A stretch of 64,000 bases of DNA from Roseitranquillus sp963749675 (GCA_963749675.1 CAVVNT010000005.1:1-64000), one strand, 5' to 3'; shown: positions 25,737-35,008, counted from the stretch's first letter. Notes: generated from the sequence alone by a model not told the origin. A program made the numbers and translations.

Positions 25737-27692
25737 ATGACGCGGAAGCTCCTGCTCTGCGATTGCGGCGGCACGCAGACGCTCGATCGCAACGCGCTCG
25801 CGGCAGCGACCGGCATGTCCTGCCCCGCCGTCGCGAACGGGCTCTGCACCCACCAGATCGACCGTGCCGCCGCCGCGCTCCGCGACGGCGGCGAGGTGAT
25901 CGTCGCCTGCAGGCAGGAGGCCGAGACCTTTGCCGCCCTTGCCGAAGAGGTTGGAGCTGCCGAACCTGCGTGCATCGACATCCGCGACCGCGCCGGCTGG
26001 TCGGACGATGGCGCCGCCTCCACGCCCAAGATCGCCGCGCTTCTCGCCGTACCACCCGCTCCGCCCGCCAACGTCTTCGACGTTGTGTCCGAAGGTCTGG
26101 CGCTCATCTACGGCGCGCCCGACGTCGTCCTCCCCCTGGCCGAGCGTCTGTCCGAGGCGCTGTCCGTCACCTGCCTGCTCACCGAGGAGGCGGAAATCCT
26201 GCCGGGACGCGAGCGCCGCTTCGACGTCGCGCTCGGCCGCCTGCGGTCGGCGGAGGGCAGCTTCGCCGCGTTCTCCGTCACGGTCGACGGCTACCGCCCG
26301 GCCGATCCCGCCGGCCGCGGCCCGCTCGGGTTCGGTCCGGCGCTGGACCAGGCGCGCTCGGAGTGCGACGTCATCATCGACCTCTCGGGCGGGGCGCCGC
26401 TGTTTCCCGCCCACCACAAGCGCGACGGCTACCTGCGCGCGGATCCGCGCGCCGACGCCGCCGTCGCCAGCGCCGCGTTCGACGCCGCGCAGATGGTCGG
26501 CACCTTCGAGAAGACGCTGCACGTCCGGCTGGAGGAGCAGCTTTGCGCCCACAGCCGCGCGGGCCAGACGGGCTGCACCCGCTGTCTCGACATCTGCCCG
26601 ACGGGCGCGATCTCGCCCGCGGGCGACCATGTCGCCGTCGACACCGGCATCTGCGCCGGCTGCGGCGCGTGCTCGGCGGTCTGCCCCAGCCAGGCCATCG
26701 CCTTCGACGCGCCTCCGGTGGGGCATGTCATGAACCGGATTCGCGCGCTCTCCGTTGCCTACCGCGGCGCGGGCGGTATCTCGCCGCGGCTCCTGGTCCA
26801 CGACGAGCACGGGCGCGAGATGATCGCGCTGGCTGCGCGTCTCGGACGCGGCCTGCCCGCCGACGTGATCCCGCTGGAGCTGCCGGCAATCACCGCGTTC
26901 GGCCATGCCGAGATGCTGGCCGCGCTCGCATGCGGCTTCGCCGAGGTCGCGCTCCTGCCCGCGCCGCGCACGGAACGCGACGCACTCGGGGCGGAGCTCG
27001 ACCTCGCCCGGGCGCTGGCGGAGGGCGTTGGCGCAGGCGCGGAGCGGCTGCGCCTGATCGACACGCCGGACCCCGACGCGATGTCCGACGCGCTCCACGA
27101 TCATCGCGCGGCGCCGATCCGGGTCGACCCGATCCTGCCGCTCGGCCGCCGCCGCGACGTCACCCGCCTCGCCGCCCGTGCCCTCACCAAGCAGCGTGAC
27201 GCGGTGGACCTGCCGGCGGGCGCGCCCTACGGCGCCGTCATCGTCGACGAGGAAGCCTGCACCCTCTGCCTCTCCTGCGCCGGCCTCTGCCCGTCGGGCG
27301 CGCTCGGCGACGACCCCGACAAGCCGATGCTGACCTTCGTCGAGGACGCCTGCCTGCAATGCGGCCTCTGCGCCAACATCTGCCCCGAGGACGCCATCAC
27401 CCTGCGGCCCCGCCTCGACCTCTCCGACGCCGCCCTCAGCCCACGCGTGATGAAGGAGGAGGAGCCCTACCCCTGCATCGAGTGCGGCCGCCCGTTCGGC
27501 GTGAAGTCCACCGTCGAGCGCATCGTCGCCAAGCTCGAGGGCAGGCACGCGATGTTCACGGGCTCCGACAACGCCCGCCTCATCCGCATGTGCGACGATT
27601 GCCGCGTCCAGGCGCAGTACCACGCCGACGCCGCGCCCTTCCGTATCGGCGACCGCCCGCGCCCGCGCACGACCGACGACTACAAGAACTGA
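25737..27692 (+). CDS. Multi-cluster 4Fe-4S ferredoxin-like protein of the fdh locus
   Basis: 651 residues from ATG 25737 with GGGAGG five bases upstream. The N-terminus MTRKLLLCDCGGTQTLDRNA carries two cysteines. A first ferredoxin pair lies near residues 280-320 (CTRCLDICPTG and CAGCGACSAVCPS), a second near 505-550 (CTLCLSCAGLCPSG and CLQCGLCANICPED), and two CxxC pairs near 580 (CIECGRPFG) and 620 (CDDCR). At least four [4Fe-4S] clusters are likely. It has no signal peptide, so it is cytoplasmic. It is divergent from, and by context linked to, formate dehydrogenase; electron supply or cofactor sulfuration during maturation are both possible. Confidence 0.85.
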   Translation: MTRKLLLCDCGGTQTLDRNALAAATGMSCPAVANGLCTHQIDRAAAALRDGGEVIVACRQEAETFAALAEEVGAAEPACIDIRDRAGWSDDGAASTPKIAALLAVPPAPPANVFDVVSEGLALIYGAPDVVLPLAERLSEALSVTCLLTEEAEILPGRERRFDVALGRLRSAEGSFAAFSVTVDGYRPADPAGRGPLGFGPALDQARSECDVIIDLSGGAPLFPAHHKRDGYLRADPRADAAVASAAFDAAQMVGTFEKTLHVRLEEQLCAHSRAGQTGCTRCLDICPTGAISPAGDHVAVDTGICAGCGACSAVCPSQAIAFDAPPVGHVMNRIRALSVAYRGAGGISPRLLVHDEHGREMIALAARLGRGLPADVIPLELPAITAFGHAEMLAALACGFAEVALLPAPRTERDALGAELDLARALAEGVGAGAERLRLIDTPDPDAMSDALHDHRAAPIRVDPILPLGRRRDVTRLAARALTKQRDAVDLPAGAPYGAVIVDEEACTLCLSCAGLCPSGALGDDPDKPMLTFVEDACLQCGLCANICPEDAITLRPRLDLSDAALSPRVMKEEEPYPCIECGRPFGVKSTVERIVAKLEGRHAMFTGSDNARLIRMCDDCRVQAQYHADAAPFRIGDRPRPRTTDDYKN

Positions 27693-27786
27693 GTCGCCGT
27701 TCTCGCCACCGACCGACCCGCAGACTTGCTTTCGTGTCCCGGCGACATAGAACGCAAGAAGAACATCGGAGCTTGGTCCCATACGC

Positions 27787-28044
27787 ATGAGGCGGGTACG
27801 CAGGGTGGCGCGCAAGCCGGACGAGCTTGGCATCTACAATGAGCGGATCAGGCTCCTCGCGACGGCGACGAACGCAATCGCGCTGGCCATCATCGGCTTC
27901 GGCCTGCTTCGTCCGTTGTTCGACGAGGTCATTCTGCCCGTCCTGCGCACCGGGGTCTGGGTGCTCGTCGGACTCGCATTGCACGGCCTCGCGCACTACA
28001 TTCTCGGCATGATCGAGAAGGACGCTGACGATGACCATCTATGA
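27787..28044 (+). CDS. Small two-helix membrane protein
   Basis: 85 residues. A basic N-terminus (RRVRRVARKPDELGIYNERI) is followed by two hydrophobic spans, LLATATNAIALAIIGFGLL and VLRTGVWVLVGLALHGLAHY. The C-terminus is acidic (EKDADDDHL). It overlaps the next microprotein gene by 14 bases. A GTG at 27805 is an alternative start. No known family recognised; conserved placement in the fdh-linked operon is an inference. Confidence 0.6.
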   Translation: MRRVRRVARKPDELGIYNERIRLLATATNAIALAIIGFGLLRPLFDEVILPVLRTGVWVLVGLALHGLAHYILGMIEKDADDDHL

Positions 28045-28156
28045 CATCGCCGTTCCGTTGATCGCGCTGGGCCTGGGCGGTCTTGCCGTCGGCTGCGCCA
28101 GATGGCTGAACCATCGCCTGCACAACGAGGATGGCGGGGTCCATCCGGCGGAGTAG
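28031..28156 (+). CDS. 41-residue membrane microprotein
   Basis: ATG at 28031 lies inside the end of the preceding gene. MTIYDIAVPLIALGLGGLAV is a single transmembrane span, followed by GCARWLNHRLHNEDGG and a stop at 28156. The overlap and hydrophobic pattern support translation. It may pair with the preceding two-helix protein. Confidence 0.5.
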   Translation: MTIYDIAVPLIALGLGGLAVGCARWLNHRLHNEDGGVHPAE

Positions 28157-28259
28157 ACGTCCGACGCCCATCCGAAGGTATCCGACCCCGGCATGTCGCG
28201 GCTCCCCTTGTCCTCAGCCGGGCGCTGTCCGACATAGGGCCAAAGCACGGGAGGCTTCG

Positions 28260-28469
28260 ATGAGCGACGAGTTCAACATGTCCATGCGAAAGTTCCTCAA
28301 GCAGGTGGGAGTCACCTCGCAGCAGGAGATCGAGAAGGCGGTCCGCGAGGCGCGCGAGGCGGGCACCCTCGGCGACACTGTCCAGGTCCGCGCCGTCGTC
28401 ACGATCGACGGCCTCGACATGCGCCATGAGGTGACGGGCGACATCAAGACGGCGGGCGCACCGGAGTGA
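28260..28469 (+). CDS. DUF6494-like small protein
   Basis: 69 residues, ATG at 28260 with GGGAGG upstream. Sequence blocks are MSDEFNMSMRKFLKQVGVTS, QQEIEKAVREAREAG and VRAVVTIDGLDMRHEVTGDI. This resembles the short DUF6494-type proteins next to Mrp genes in alphaproteobacteria. The function is unknown. It overlaps the mrp start by four bases (28466-28469), so the two are translationally coupled. Confidence 0.7.
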   Translation: MSDEFNMSMRKFLKQVGVTSQQEIEKAVREAREAGTLGDTVQVRAVVTIDGLDMRHEVTGDIKTAGAPE

Positions 28470-29542
28470 ACGACATGAGCGTCGGACGCGCCGAAGTGCT
28501 GGAGGTCCTGCGCAGCCTGGACCACCCCGGCACCGGCAAGAACCTGATCGAGGCCGACGTCGTGCGCGCTCTGACCGTCGAGGACGGGCGCATCCGCTTC
28601 GTGCTCGAGGTCGCGCCCGAGCATGGCCGGGCGATGGAGCCCGTGCGTCAGGCCGCGATCTCGCGGCTCGAGGCGCTGGTCGGAGAAGGCAATGTCTCCG
28701 CCCTGCTGACCGCGCACAGCGAGAAGAAGCCGCCCGACCTCAAGATCGGCCGTCACCCCGAGCAGCCGAAGGGCCCGCAGAAGGTGCCGGGGGTCGAGAA
28801 GATCATCGCCGTCGCCTCCGGCAAGGGCGGCGTCGGCAAGTCCACCGTCAGCTCGAACCTCGCCGTGGCGCTGGCCGCCGAAGGCAAGCGCGTCGGCATG
28901 CTCGACGCCGACGTCTACGGCCCCTCGCAGCCGCGGATGCTTGGCGTCAGCGGCCGTCCCGCCTCGCCCGACGGCAAGACCATCCTCCCGCTCCGCAACC
29001 ACGGCGTCACGCTGATGTCGATCGGCCTGCTGACCAAGGAGGACGAGGCGGTCGTCTGGCGCGGCCCCATGCTCATGGGTGCGCTGCAGCAGATGCTGGG
29101 ACAGGTCCAGTGGGGCCAGCTCGACGTCCTGATCGTCGACCTGCCGCCCGGAACCGGCGACGTGCAGATGACCCTCAGCCAGAAGGCCGAGGTCGCCGGC
29201 ATGATCGTCGTCTCCACGCCGCAGGACGTCGCCCTGCTCGACGCGCGCAAGGCCCTTAACATGTGCCAGAAGATGGGCGTCCCCGTCCTCGGCATGATCG
29301 AGAACATGTCCACCTACATCTGCCCGAACTGCGGGCACGAGGCGCACATCTTCGGCCACGGCGGCGCACGGGCCGACGCCGAGCGGCTGGGCCTGCCGTT
29401 CCTTGGGGAAATACCGCTCGACCTCGAAATCCGCCTCGCCTCCGACGGCGGCGCGCCGGTGGTCGCGACCAATCCCGACGGTCCGCAGGCCGCCGCCTTT
29501 CGGACCATCGCCCGCCGCCTGATCGAGGAGGGTACGGTCTAG
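28466..29542 (+). CDS. mrp: Mrp/ApbC-type Fe-S carrier ATPase
   Basis: 358 residues. N-terminal MIP18-like domain (residues 6-85), then a ParA/MinD-type ATPase with a deviant Walker A motif SGKGGVGKSTVSSNLA at about residues 118-133, YGPSQPRMLG, a Walker B region VLIVDLPPGTGDVQ, and the cluster-binding CPNCGHE (CxxC) near residue 285. Mrp proteins carry or insert [4Fe-4S] clusters into target apoproteins. In this operon the targets may be formate dehydrogenase or the ferredoxin-like protein. Confidence 0.93.
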   Translation: MNDMSVGRAEVLEVLRSLDHPGTGKNLIEADVVRALTVEDGRIRFVLEVAPEHGRAMEPVRQAAISRLEALVGEGNVSALLTAHSEKKPPDLKIGRHPEQPKGPQKVPGVEKIIAVASGKGGVGKSTVSSNLAVALAAEGKRVGMLDADVYGPSQPRMLGVSGRPASPDGKTILPLRNHGVTLMSIGLLTKEDEAVVWRGPMLMGALQQMLGQVQWGQLDVLIVDLPPGTGDVQMTLSQKAEVAGMIVVSTPQDVALLDARKALNMCQKMGVPVLGMIENMSTYICPNCGHEAHIFGHGGARADAERLGLPFLGEIPLDLEIRLASDGGAPVVATNPDGPQAAAFRTIARRLIEEGTV

Positions 29543-30246
29543 TGCCCGACTTCCCCCCGCTCTTCGACGGGCGGGCGGTGACGGACGACCCCTACGAGGC
29601 GGCCATAGCGGCGGCGGCGGAGGGATGCGAGGCGGGCCGGATCCTCCACCACCCTTCCGACGCCGCGCTCTCCGCCGCGCTGGTCCTGGCGCCCGAGGTC
29701 AGTCTCGCGAACGCGGCGCAGATGCTTCTCGTCGCGACCAACGGCTTCGCCGACGCGTTCGGCGCGCTGGCGCCCCCTGAGATCGCGCTACACGTCGAAT
29801 GGCCCGCGACCATCCGGATCGAGGGCGCCAGATGCGGCCGCCTGCTCGCCGCAGCCCCCTGCCCTGACGCCGACGTTCCGGGCTGGCTTGTCGTGGGCCT
29901 TCACGTCCCGCTCGCGTCCGCGGGCGAGGGCGAGCCCGGACAGCGCCCGGACGAGACCGACCTCAGGACCGAGGGCGCGAACCTCTCTGCGGACGATCTG
30001 CTGGGCGCCTGGGCGCGTCACACCCTGTCTTGGATCGCCCGGTGGGAGGACGAGGGGATGGCGCCCGTCCATCGCGACTGGACCGGCCGCGCGTGGCGCA
30101 TCGGCGGCGAGACTGCCGTCGATACCCCGTCCGGCCGCCGGTCCGGCACGTTTCAGGGGCTCGACGAGAAGGGCGGCATCCTGTTGAAGGGACCCGACGG
30201 GACGACGGTCGTCCCGCTGACGGAGATGCTCGACCGCCGCCCATGA
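29542..30246 (+). CDS. Biotin/lipoate ligase-like protein (DUF4444 type)
   Basis: 234 residues from GTG at 29542, which shares one base with the mrp stop. Opening PDFPPLFDGRAVTDDPYEAA; a ligase-like core with EIALHVEWPATIRIEGARCG; and a C-terminal barrel-like segment with SGTFQGLDEKGGILLKG, similar to the C-terminal domain of BirA-type enzymes. The usual GRGRRGR-type nucleotide-binding motif is not visible, so ligase activity is doubtful. Conserved beside Mrp in Rhodobacterales, by my recollection. Confidence 0.75.
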   Translation: MPDFPPLFDGRAVTDDPYEAAIAAAAEGCEAGRILHHPSDAALSAALVLAPEVSLANAAQMLLVATNGFADAFGALAPPEIALHVEWPATIRIEGARCGRLLAAAPCPDADVPGWLVVGLHVPLASAGEGEPGQRPDETDLRTEGANLSADDLLGAWARHTLSWIARWEDEGMAPVHRDWTGRAWRIGGETAVDTPSGRRSGTFQGLDEKGGILLKGPDGTTVVPLTEMLDRRP

Positions 30247-30719
30247 TGCTCGCACGTACCATCCGTTTCGACGAAAGCGACGGCAACGTCTTCTCCCGCC
30301 CTGCCGAGCCTGGCGAGTGGGCGATCCCCGGCGGCTTCGAGTTCTCGAACTGGACCGACGACGACCTCGCCGGCAAGGCGCGGCAGGCGTTCTCCAACGG
30401 CTGGCTCGGCCTGTCGTCGTTCGGCCGATCGACCTTCGTCGCCGTCTCGCGGATCGAACCGGCCGAGATCGAGGCGGTGACCGTCGCCCTCGCCGGTCAC
30501 TTCGTCCGCGTCTGGGGCGCGCCCAGCGACAAGGCCGCGCGCGAGGCCGCCGAAGGCGAGGTCGTCTTCATGCGGGAGCTTTGCGAGGATCACGCGCCCA
30601 ACACGCTCCTCGTCGTCTCGCGCGAACTGACCGAGGCCGGCGTGCGTGAGAGCTTCCGGGCGATCGTTCCCTCCGACGCCGATATCGACCTCGTTGCCGT
30701 CCACGCCACGCTCGAATGA
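30243..30719 (+). CDS. DUF6505-like protein
   Basis: 158 residues from an ATG at 30243 that overlaps the preceding stop (ATGA). Recognisable blocks are IRFDESDGNVFSRPAEPGEW, WAIPGGFEFSNW, GWLGLSSFGRSTFVAVSRI and ELCEDHAPNTLLVVSRELT. It is the last gene of the plus-strand operon. Function unknown. Confidence 0.7.
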   Translation: MMLARTIRFDESDGNVFSRPAEPGEWAIPGGFEFSNWTDDDLAGKARQAFSNGWLGLSSFGRSTFVAVSRIEPAEIEAVTVALAGHFVRVWGAPSDKAAREAAEGEVVFMRELCEDHAPNTLLVVSRELTEAGVRESFRAIVPSDADIDLVAVHATLE

Positions 30720-30831
30720 CGTGGCTCTTCGACAAACCTGCGGAGTTTCCCGCTCGTCGACTGCGGCCGATGCCGTTCCGGCGGCATCCCCGCCCATCGA
30801 CGCAAATCAGCCCCGATATCTTGGTGGGCGT

Positions 30832-33612
30832 CTACCCGACCTGCCTCACCAGCGGCAAGGCGGCGGTCATCGCGGCGAGAAAACGATCCTGCGGCTCGGG
30901 CCGGCCGAACAGGTAACCCTGAACCCTGTCGCAGCTCAAGGCCGCCAGCATGTCCCGCTGCGCCCTCGTCTCCACCCCCTCGCAGACGAGGTCCAGCCCG
31001 AGTTCGCGGCAGAGCGGCACGACCGACCGGATCACGGCTTCGCTGTAGGGATCGGAGTCCAGCGCCTCGACGAACATGCGGTCGAGCTTGAGCTGATCGA
31101 GCGGAAGCCGCGGCAAGTAGCCGAACGACGAGAAGCCCGAGCCGAAGTCGTCGAGCGAAAGCGCCACGCCCAGAGACCTCAGGCGATGCAGTGTCTCGTC
31201 GAGCTCGCCCGCCGAGCCGAGGAATATCGACTCCGTGATCTCGAGCGTGAGGCGCGCCGCCGGCAGCCCGCTCTGATCCCGCGCGCTTTCGACCTCGGCG
31301 ACCATGTCGCTGCGCCGAAACTGCATCGGCGAGACGTTGACCGAGACTGGTATCGGCAGGGGCCACGCCATCGCGTCACGACAGGCGGTCTGCAAGGCCC
31401 ACCGCCCCAGATGCTCGATGAACCCGCTGTTCTCGGCGACCGCGATGAACTCCGCCGGAGAGATCAGGCCCATCTTGGGATGCCGCCATCGCGCCAGCGC
31501 CTCGGCGCCGAACAACACACCGTCCGAGAGGCGAACCTGCGGCTGGTATGCGAGGAACAGCTGGTCCTCTGCCAACGCAGTCCAGTATTCCCGCTCGATA
31601 TGCCGCGCGCGCGCCTGCTTGGCGAAGGTGGTCTTGTCGAAGGTCCGCCGGTTCGGCGCGCTTCTCAAGCGCGTCTCGTCGAGCGCATGCTCGGCCTTGT
31701 TCAGCAGCGTATCTCCGCGATCGCCCTCTTCCCGAGGGGCGACACCGATCCGCACCCCGCTTCGGACGATCTGTCCATCGAGATCGAACGGCGCGCCTGC
31801 CAGAGAGACGATGGTATCGGCCAGCTGGTCCGCCTCCTCGGTCGATGTCGACTGCGTCGTGAAGACGGCGAAGCGATCACCGCCGAGCCGCGCGATGGCT
31901 GAAACCTCGAGATTGGCCTCGGCCACTCGCCGCACCACCGCGACCAGCAACCTGTCGCCGACAACGCGCCCGAGGGTGGCGTTGATGGTGCGAAAGCGGT
32001 GCAGATCGAACGCGATCACTGAACCGCCGCTCCAGCCGGCGTCGATGTGATCGGAGAGCCTCGCCGCGAACTCCTCGCGGTTGAGCGCTCCCGTCAGCGC
32101 ATCGAAGCGAGCCAGCCGATCGAGCTCGCTTCGCTGTGCGCGATCCTCCGTCACGTCACGGGCGGACAGGCAGACGACGAACCTCTCCTCCCTCGTCTGC
32201 TTGCGGTCGGTCAGCTTCCAGAGGCGCGACGGCGTAGCCGTGTACTCCAGGTCGCGCGTCTCGCCGCCGGATCGGATCGTCAGCTCTCGCGTCGTCGTCT
32301 CGACGGGCCTGCCCGACCGAAGGTGGTCGAGGGCCGCCGCGGCTTGCTCCACGATCTCGTGCGGCACGACGGTATCGAGAGCGTCGCCCTGCGCCGCATC
32401 CGGCGCGTGGAAGAGGTCCCGCGCGAAGTCGCTGACACGCAGAAGGCACAGGTTCTCGTCGACGATCAGGACCGCGTCGCTGCTGTCGGCTATGACTCGC
32501 TCGAGGATCCGCTCCATGTTGAGCATCTCCAGGTGGAGCATCTGCAGAAGCAGCCGGCGCAAGTCCAGCTCACGAGCACCGACGACGATGCCGGTGATCA
32601 GCAGCACCTTGTGCAGCGACACGGTCGGAACGATCACCTGGTACGTCGCGTGGGCCCAGAACGCCGCCCCCTCGATGACCGCCGAAGTCGCGGCGAGGGT
32701 CAACACGACGAGCGGCATGTGCCCCCGGCCCCGCGCCGCGATGAACAGGCCCAGAACCCCCACGGCGATGAGACCCGGTGTACCGCTCAAACGCTTCAGC
32801 TCCAGATGGCGATCCAGCGTCTCGGCGGCGAGGATGTGGACAAGCGGCCCGGGCACGACGCCATGCACGGGAACAGTGATCGGAGTTCGCAGCTCCATCG
32901 CGTGCGCGCCGACCACGACCGAGCGGCCCTCGAAGTCGGTCCTGGCGTGGCCGAGGAGAAGGTCGATGAGCGAGACCGATGGCACGCTTTCCGGCACGAT
33001 GCCGAAGTTGATGAGGAACTCCGTTCCGGGCGGGCCGAACTCTCCGCTGAGAAGGGCAGCGACCGACGGCACATCGGCCGCGCCGATGCGCGCGCCGTAC
33101 GGGTATCGGCGGACGAGCCCGTCGCCATCGACGGGAAGGGTGATGACGCCCAGCCACGCATGCTCCTGGAAGTCGCTGATCGGCATGTTCCGCGTCATCT
33201 GCCTGATGCCGAATCCCCGCTGTTGCCGGAATATCGGCAGGATCACCGAACCTCCCGCCTCCTCCAGCGCGTCCTCGAGCGCGGCGTCTCCCTCCGGGGT
33301 CGAGCGTGCGCTCAGGTCGAGGTCGAGGTACACCTCCGTCGCGCCGGCCTCCATCAAGGTGCGCACGACGGAAGCGTAGACCTCCCTCGGCCATGGCCAG
33401 ACGCCCAGCGCGTGCAGGCTTCGGGCATCGATCGAGACGAAGATGTACTTGCCGCTCGCCTCGATGGGCGTGGCTCGCATCCGAAGCGAGACCAGAGCCT
33501 CGTTCATCGACTGGAACATCGACAGCAACTCGAGCGCGAGGGTCGCCGCGAACGCGACCGCAAGAACCATGAGGTGCGCCCGACCCCTCGCGAGGCGCCT
33601 GATCCTCTTCAC
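30832..33612 (-). CDS. CHASE2 - PAS - degenerate GGDEF - EAL signalling protein
   Basis: 926 residues from GTG at 33612. An N-terminal transmembrane helix (HLMVLAVAFAATLALELL) is followed by a periplasmic CHASE2 domain (YIFVSIDARSLHALGVWPWP, residues 55-270), a membrane block (LIAVGVLGLFIAA... to about 345), a PAS-like domain (SSDAVLIVDENLCLLRVSDF) and a GGDEF domain whose signature reads RLGGDRFAVF. The catalytic Glu is Arg there, so no cyclase activity is expected. An intact EAL domain follows (AEALARWRHP, TLEITES, DDFGSGFSSFG and LKLDRMFV). Predicted cyclic-di-GMP phosphodiesterase controlled by an external signal. It follows a FecR-domain gene by 45 bases, a pairing seen with other CHASE2 proteins. 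Confidence 0.9.
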   Translation of the reverse strand: MKRIRRLARGRAHLMVLAVAFAATLALELLSMFQSMNEALVSLRMRATPIEASGKYIFVSIDARSLHALGVWPWPREVYASVVRTLMEAGATEVYLDLDLSARSTPEGDAALEDALEEAGGSVILPIFRQQRGFGIRQMTRNMPISDFQEHAWLGVITLPVDGDGLVRRYPYGARIGAADVPSVAALLSGEFGPPGTEFLINFGIVPESVPSVSLIDLLLGHARTDFEGRSVVVGAHAMELRTPITVPVHGVVPGPLVHILAAETLDRHLELKRLSGTPGLIAVGVLGLFIAARGRGHMPLVVLTLAATSAVIEGAAFWAHATYQVIVPTVSLHKVLLITGIVVGARELDLRRLLLQMLHLEMLNMERILERVIADSSDAVLIVDENLCLLRVSDFARDLFHAPDAAQGDALDTVVPHEIVEQAAAALDHLRSGRPVETTTRELTIRSGGETRDLEYTATPSRLWKLTDRKQTREERFVVCLSARDVTEDRAQRSELDRLARFDALTGALNREEFAARLSDHIDAGWSGGSVIAFDLHRFRTINATLGRVVGDRLLVAVVRRVAEANLEVSAIARLGGDRFAVFTTQSTSTEEADQLADTIVSLAGAPFDLDGQIVRSGVRIGVAPREEGDRGDTLLNKAEHALDETRLRSAPNRRTFDKTTFAKQARARHIEREYWTALAEDQLFLAYQPQVRLSDGVLFGAEALARWRHPKMGLISPAEFIAVAENSGFIEHLGRWALQTACRDAMAWPLPIPVSVNVSPMQFRRSDMVAEVESARDQSGLPAARLTLEITESIFLGSAGELDETLHRLRSLGVALSLDDFGSGFSSFGYLPRLPLDQLKLDRMFVEALDSDPYSEAVIRSVVPLCRELGLDLVCEGVETRAQRDMLAALSCDRVQGYLFGRPEPQDRFLAAMTAALPLVRQVG

Positions 33613-33657
33613 GGCCGCCTCTCGCGGCTCGGCTCCGCGGGTGGGAATGATGGCGTC

Positions 33658-34623
33658 CTAGTTGCCATCGATCGGGACTCCGCCCCCGTCGTCCGCGTCG
33701 TCCTCATCGTTGATGTCCGGCATCCCGCCGCCGTCACCGTTGCCGGCACCTCCGGCAGGGCCGCCCTCGTCGGGCACCTGAGGTGGCTGCGGGTCGGGCG
33801 CGGGTGCCGGAGCGGCTGGCGGATCGCCTTCGTCGGGAGAGCTTTCCGGTTCCGCCGGCGGCTCCGGCGTCGCAGGGCTTTCCTCGGCGCCGGTGCGATC
33901 GAGGGTTGGCTGGTATCGCTGCGCTATCGGCGGGGCATCATCGCCATCGCCGCGCTGCCCGCGTGGCGCCGGGCCCGCCGCACCGCCGGCACCCGCCGCG
34001 GACGTCGCCGGCCTCGCCGAAGAGACGCGGGCAGGCGGGGGAACGATCTCGACGATCGGCGCCTTCGGTCCCGGCCCGCGGAAGACGAATGGCGCCTCCT
34101 CCGACGACGGAACCCGGACGCGTTGCCTTGGGCGCACGTCGACCCGAAGACCCCGGACGAGGTCGGTCACCTCGACCAACCCGCGGTCGACGCTGAGGGA
34201 CGATCCCTCGAGGTCGACCAGGATCTCGAAGGACGTGCCCTTCACGACCGCCGCCAAGTACGGGCTCTGGACGGACGAGGCGCGCCCCGACGATGGGTCG
34301 ACGTCGAGCAGGATCGACCCGAACTTCTGGATGACCGTCGTCTCCTCCTTTCCTGCCCGGCTCCGCACCGAGACGGCCGCGACGGTATTCGGCTTTACCT
34401 GGATGGTGTCGCGACCCTGCCGCAGGATGACGCGGCCCCGGCGGCCGGTATGGACCCAGGCGTCGTTCGGAAGATGCATGCCCAACAGGACCGTCCGCCA
34501 CGTGCTGCCGTCCGCGGCGTAGGTCGCGGATTGCGAGACCTTTGCCACGATCCAGTCCGCCAGCGCGGGAGTCGCAAGGCCCGCAGCAAGCAGGAAAACA
34601 AGGGTACTCAGAAGAGGGGTCAT
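33658..34623 (-). CDS. Secreted FecR-domain protein
   Basis: 321 residues. Signal peptide MTPLLSTLVFLLAAGLATPA. A FecR domain spans residues 25-165 with WRTVLLGMHLPNDAWVHTGR, GRVILRQGRDTIQVKPNT, TTVIQKFGSILLDVD and VQSPYLAAVVKGTSFEILVD. The C-terminal half is a Pro/Ala/Asp/Gly-rich disordered stretch (PPIAQRY to an acidic end, DDADDGGGVP). Located directly upstream of the CHASE2 protein, so it may be the periplasmic partner that regulates its sensor domain. Confidence 0.88.
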   Translation of the reverse strand: MTPLLSTLVFLLAAGLATPALADWIVAKVSQSATYAADGSTWRTVLLGMHLPNDAWVHTGRRGRVILRQGRDTIQVKPNTVAAVSVRSRAGKEETTVIQKFGSILLDVDPSSGRASSVQSPYLAAVVKGTSFEILVDLEGSSLSVDRGLVEVTDLVRGLRVDVRPRQRVRVPSSEEAPFVFRGPGPKAPIVEIVPPPARVSSARPATSAAGAGGAAGPAPRGQRGDGDDAPPIAQRYQPTLDRTGAEESPATPEPPAEPESSPDEGDPPAAPAPAPDPQPPQVPDEGGPAGGAGNGDGGGMPDINDEDDADDGGGVPIDGN

Positions 34624-34748
34624 CGAGGCGCCATCTCGTGAAAGGTGGCCCTACGAGACGCCGACGAGGGAAACGAAGTGTTACCCCTGAGGTGGGTGGT
34701 GCGTTTGCTAACGGGACGTTAAAGCCCACGCATTGCCGCGCGGAACCG

Positions 34749-34901
34749 TCACATCGTCAGAAAGCGCGATCCCAGGATCAGCAGCGCCACGAACATGGCG
34801 AGCCGAAAGCCCCCGCTTATCAAGGCGCGTCTGAGGCCGTGGCGGCCGAATTCCGCACGCAGGTTGACCGCAGTGCCGTGGTCGAAAGTACGTCTCCTCA
34901 T
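34749..34901 (-). CDS. 50-residue single-span membrane protein
   Basis: ATG at 34901: MRRRTFDHGTAVNLRAEFGR, then a transmembrane stretch FRLAMFVALLILGSRFL and a stop at 34749. A GGAGG lies rather far upstream (about 16 bases). No family recognised. The 34624-34748 stretch has no gene. Confidence 0.4.
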   Translation of the reverse strand: MRRRTFDHGTAVNLRAEFGRHGLRRALISGGFRLAMFVALLILGSRFLTM

Positions 34902-35008
34902 GGCCGCTCAATGCGGAATCCTCCGCCGGGCACGCAACGGAAGGATTGAGAATCGGTTAACGCACCAAGGCTCCGGCCACACCTTTCGGCGCGGCCGAAG
35001 CGGGGTTG

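Noticed and set aside
25701..27833. 710-codon minus-strand frame opposite the ferredoxin-like gene
   Set aside because: Low-complexity antisense shadow; the plus-strand product has several ferredoxin motifs.
32047..34641. 864-codon plus-strand frame spanning the CHASE2 and FecR genes
   Set aside because: Crosses two well-supported genes on the other strand, and its sequence is Arg/Asp-rich with no fold signature.
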